From assembly GCF_000473045.1 (NCBI RefSeq), contig NZ_AXAY01000001.1, positions 268,931-332,930 of the forward strand: a stretch of DNA of 64,000 nucleotides, given 5' to 3'. A model generated the notes under the pieces. The model was given only the letters and a program-made list of their open reading frames with translations, was not told the origin of the DNA and made no database searches. Positions 61,949 through 64,000 of the stretch are shown one piece after another. Made by a program: the position numbers and the translations under genes. Position 1 is the stretch's first letter. Each line of letters starts with the position of its first letter. Source of the stretch: Bradyrhizobium sp. WSM3983 (GTDB lineage: Bacteria; Pseudomonadota; Alphaproteobacteria; Rhizobiales; Xanthobacteraceae).

Positions 61949-63649
61949 ATGGCTTACGCACCCGTTCCATCTGCTGAACAAATAGTCGACCTCTACGGCA
62001 CGGGAGAGTTAGCCGCGGAGCTTGCCCGCTATCACGAGGACAGCGAAGAGCTGTTTATTCAGCGATGCGTCGAACTACATAACGAGAAGAAAATCAATCT
62101 CGTTGAACTTCCCCCGCAACCCGGTTTCAAAAAAATTACCGGCCACGACTTTTTCACAGCTCAACACTTTTACTGTGAAGCCATACCAAAGCTCGATGCC
62201 GATGTCGTCGCACTCATGGAGTGCTGCCAATCGCTAATCGAACAGGCAGGCGCGGACGGTGCTGCGGGTCAGCCGAATGAAGCATTTCGGCTATGGTGCC
62301 AAAATAATCCCGCGGAAGGCGCGCGAGTGATTAGCAAGGCCCGCGAAGGCGATAACCTAGCGAAACGATTTGTCACATTTGCCCTGCAAGCCTCGGCAAA
62401 TATGGAGACCGCGGCAGATTTTGTGCAGTCGTATGACGATGAGCGTCGACTGTTCGGGATGGCAGCATTGGGACGTATGCCCATGGCTGACGCATCCAAA
62501 GCACACCAAGCGACACAAGTACTGGAGCCTTTTCTGGTTGCGGTAGACGATGACAATCTCCGCGCAAACGCACTGTTCGCCGCGTTTGATGTGCTCAAGA
62601 AGTATAATGATGTTGACAAGGCGAGCAACTTTATCGAAGCCGCAACGGATAAGCCGGGGCCCGCAACGTTGCATGCGTTAGCTCAAATCATTTGGCTCCA
62701 CCACAAGCTGATGACTTCACAGACGATCGAGAAGGCGCTGACTGCGTTACAGGCGATCCAATCTGATCACAAAGGCACGCTTCGAGCGCTTGATATCGGA
62801 CTGAACCAGTTGCTTGCTGGTGGTAATCGCGCTGCTGTCATAGATTTTCTGACGACAACGCTTCGCAACGACAAAATAACACTAGAAGATTTTCCGACGA
62901 CGACTGGCGAGCTAAAGCGAAGTGATCGTCGTCGCCTCTACGAAATCATCGTGCGATGGTTCCTCTCTGGCAGTCATGCACTGTGTGACAACGTTGGGAA
63001 TCTCATAGAGTTTGAGGATAAGAACACGTTTGACGCCAGCATCGTCGTCCCCTCTGAATTGACGGCAGCGCATCAAGCCTTCTTGTGTCGTAAAGCGATT
63101 GGCATTCTATTCACGCGCCCTGTAACCTGCTGCTCGATCCTTGTTTCCGTGCTTCGAGGTGGTGATAAAGAGGTCATAGAAGAGGTTGTCGACTTGCTAT
63201 TCGAGCCCATGCTCGTGAACTATAGCGGCAAAGCACTTGACTACCTCAAGACGATAGCAGTCGAGGACCCAGCTTACGCCAGCGTCCAGACTGCTTTAGA
63301 TCGTCATCGGGCGTACCTTGCCGGCCTTGAAAAGCCAGGATTAATCAAAGAGCTACACCCTTCCGATTATCAACGCGACGTCGTGCGGCAACGTACATAC
63401 GATGAAATGCGTGCCGCGCAGAAATCGGCTGAGCAAGAGTCCGTGCTGCTTAGCGTCGTACATCGATCTACCTTGCTTTATGGCAAGCGATCACTCACCT
63501 ATGTCTTTGACGACGATGGCGGCCGTCGAGCAGTATCGCTCGATCTACATTCTGTCGGCGTGTCATTCGAAATGCCCCGCCAAGACGTGCTCGATCCGGT
63601 AGGCCTGGATTTCATGCTCCGCGTTTTTCGCGTGGAGAAGATACAATGA
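61949..63649 (+). CDS. Unknown 566-aa helical-repeat-like protein, candidate defence gene
   Basis: I do not recognise a family. The protein is mostly alpha-helical with repeated short amphipathic helices (LAQIIWLHHKLMTSQTIEKALTALQAI; EVIEEVVDLLFEPMLVNYSGKALDYL), as in HEAT- or TPR-type solenoids. A beta-containing C-terminal segment follows (TLLYGKRSLTYVFDDDGGRRAVSLDLHSVGVSFEMP). No catalytic motif, membrane segment or signal peptide stands out. Codon use is clearly less G+C-rich than in the neighbours, suggesting horizontal transfer. Its TGA overlaps the ATG of the next gene (ATGA), so the two products are probably made together and may interact. The ATG has no strong ribosome binding site. 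Confidence 0.75.
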   Translation: MAYAPVPSAEQIVDLYGTGELAAELARYHEDSEELFIQRCVELHNEKKINLVELPPQPGFKKITGHDFFTAQHFYCEAIPKLDADVVALMECCQSLIEQAGADGAAGQPNEAFRLWCQNNPAEGARVISKAREGDNLAKRFVTFALQASANMETAADFVQSYDDERRLFGMAALGRMPMADASKAHQATQVLEPFLVAVDDDNLRANALFAAFDVLKKYNDVDKASNFIEAATDKPGPATLHALAQIIWLHHKLMTSQTIEKALTALQAIQSDHKGTLRALDIGLNQLLAGGNRAAVIDFLTTTLRNDKITLEDFPTTTGELKRSDRRRLYEIIVRWFLSGSHALCDNVGNLIEFEDKNTFDASIVVPSELTAAHQAFLCRKAIGILFTRPVTCCSILVSVLRGGDKEVIEEVVDLLFEPMLVNYSGKALDYLKTIAVEDPAYASVQTALDRHRAYLAGLEKPGLIKELHPSDYQRDVVRQRTYDEMRAAQKSAEQESVLLSVVHRSTLLYGKRSLTYVFDDDGGRRAVSLDLHSVGVSFEMPRQDVLDPVGLDFMLRVFRVEKIQ

Positions 63650-64000
63650 AATTGTTGTTTCGCAGTTACTTGGCTTCTTTGAGGGAGCGCGGCGAGCTAG
63701 ACGCAATCCTGCCGGACTTGCTCAGCGAGCTTGGATACCACGTTTATTCTAGACCGCAGCGCGGGACCGCGCAGGCAGGGGTAGACATTGCCGCCGTGGG
63801 ATTAGATGACGACGGTAAGAAGAAGGTCTTTCTATTCTCCGTAAAGCAGGGCGACTTGACTCGGCAGTCGTGGAATGACGGCAGCGCTCAAGCGCTTCGT
63901 CCGTCTCTCGATGAGATACTGGATAATTACATTCCAAACAGAATTCCCAAGAGGTACCAGAAGCTCAAAATCGTTATCTGTTTGGTCTTTGGCGGCGACA
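63646..64000 (+). CDS. Nuclease-fold (PD-(D/E)xK-like) protein, N-terminal part
   Basis: The frame runs off the window after 118 residues. The visible part has ILPDLLSELGYHV (Glu28), then RPQRGTAQAGVDIAAVG with Asp47, and FLFSVKQGDLT with Lys67 after a beta-strand. The order Glu, Asp, (x)xK and the 'GVDIAA...VK' pattern fit restriction-endonuclease-like nucleases such as Mrr, although the usual E-x-K reads S-x-K. Its start overlaps the previous stop. Inference: the nuclease arm of a two-component system. The rest of the gene and any further partners lie outside. Confidence 0.6.
   Translation, partial: MKLLFRSYLASLRERGELDAILPDLLSELGYHVYSRPQRGTAQAGVDIAAVGLDDDGKKKVFLFSVKQGDLTRQSWNDGSAQALRPSLDEILDNYIPNRIPKRYQKLKIVICLVFGGD

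Overview
The window looks like a chromosomal segment of a Bradyrhizobium-type alphaproteobacterium (Rhizobiales). It is GC-rich and densely coded on both strands. It carries an alphaproteobacterial SOS box (GTTC-N7-GTTC), two general-stress promoters of the EcfG type (GGAAC-N16-CGTT), a RibBX-type riboflavin gene, and many interspersed palindromic repeats of the kind common in Bradyrhizobium. No searches were run; family names come from motifs read in the translations.

Layout. 0-9 kb: end of an Mfd-like protein, an isochorismatase-family hydrolase coupled to an ATP-dependent DNA ligase, a 62-codon stress-promoter gene beside a DUF892 remnant, a CoA-transferase, a VOC protein, DNA polymerase IV, and a large FAN1-like nuclease fused to a DEDDh exonuclease under an SOS box. 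9.1-14.6 kb: two tandem integrative-element remnants next to tRNA-Gln(TTG), bounded by three copies of a 48-bp tRNA 3' segment; one carries a HipBA toxin-antitoxin pair and neither has a visible integrase. 14.8-28 kb: fatty-acid and CoA metabolism, a secreted nucleotidase, then a housekeeping run (deacetylase-family protein, xseB, dxs, deoxyribosyltransferase-like, tlyA, RNA m5U methyltransferase). 28-32 kb: methyltransferase, nucleotidyltransferase, and secreted or unknown proteins.

32.4-35.4 kb: a fluoride-resistance operon. A promoter, a fluoride riboswitch and an intrinsic terminator precede an MFS transporter, two crcB/fluC genes, a DUF190 gene and a clpS paralogue. 35-46 kb: GNAT, nucleotide cyclase, aroC, phosphatase, fabI, an ECF sigma/anti-sigma pair, a DnaJ-like protein, pdxH and others. 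46-61 kb: corA, an L,D-transpeptidase, an extensin-like protein, an acyl-CoA synthetase, an MBL hydrolase, gcdH, ribBX, a Kef-type antiporter, an aminotransferase, a short HTH protein, a His-rich secreted peptide with an EcfG promoter, and an aldo/keto reductase.

61.9 kb to the end: base composition drops, and two overlapping genes appear, a helical-repeat protein of unknown family and a nuclease-fold protein cut by the window edge. This is the best candidate for an undescribed, possibly defence-related, system. The other notable signals are the SOS-controlled FAN1-DEDDh fusion, the tandem tRNA-Gln islands, and the five-gene fluoride operon.
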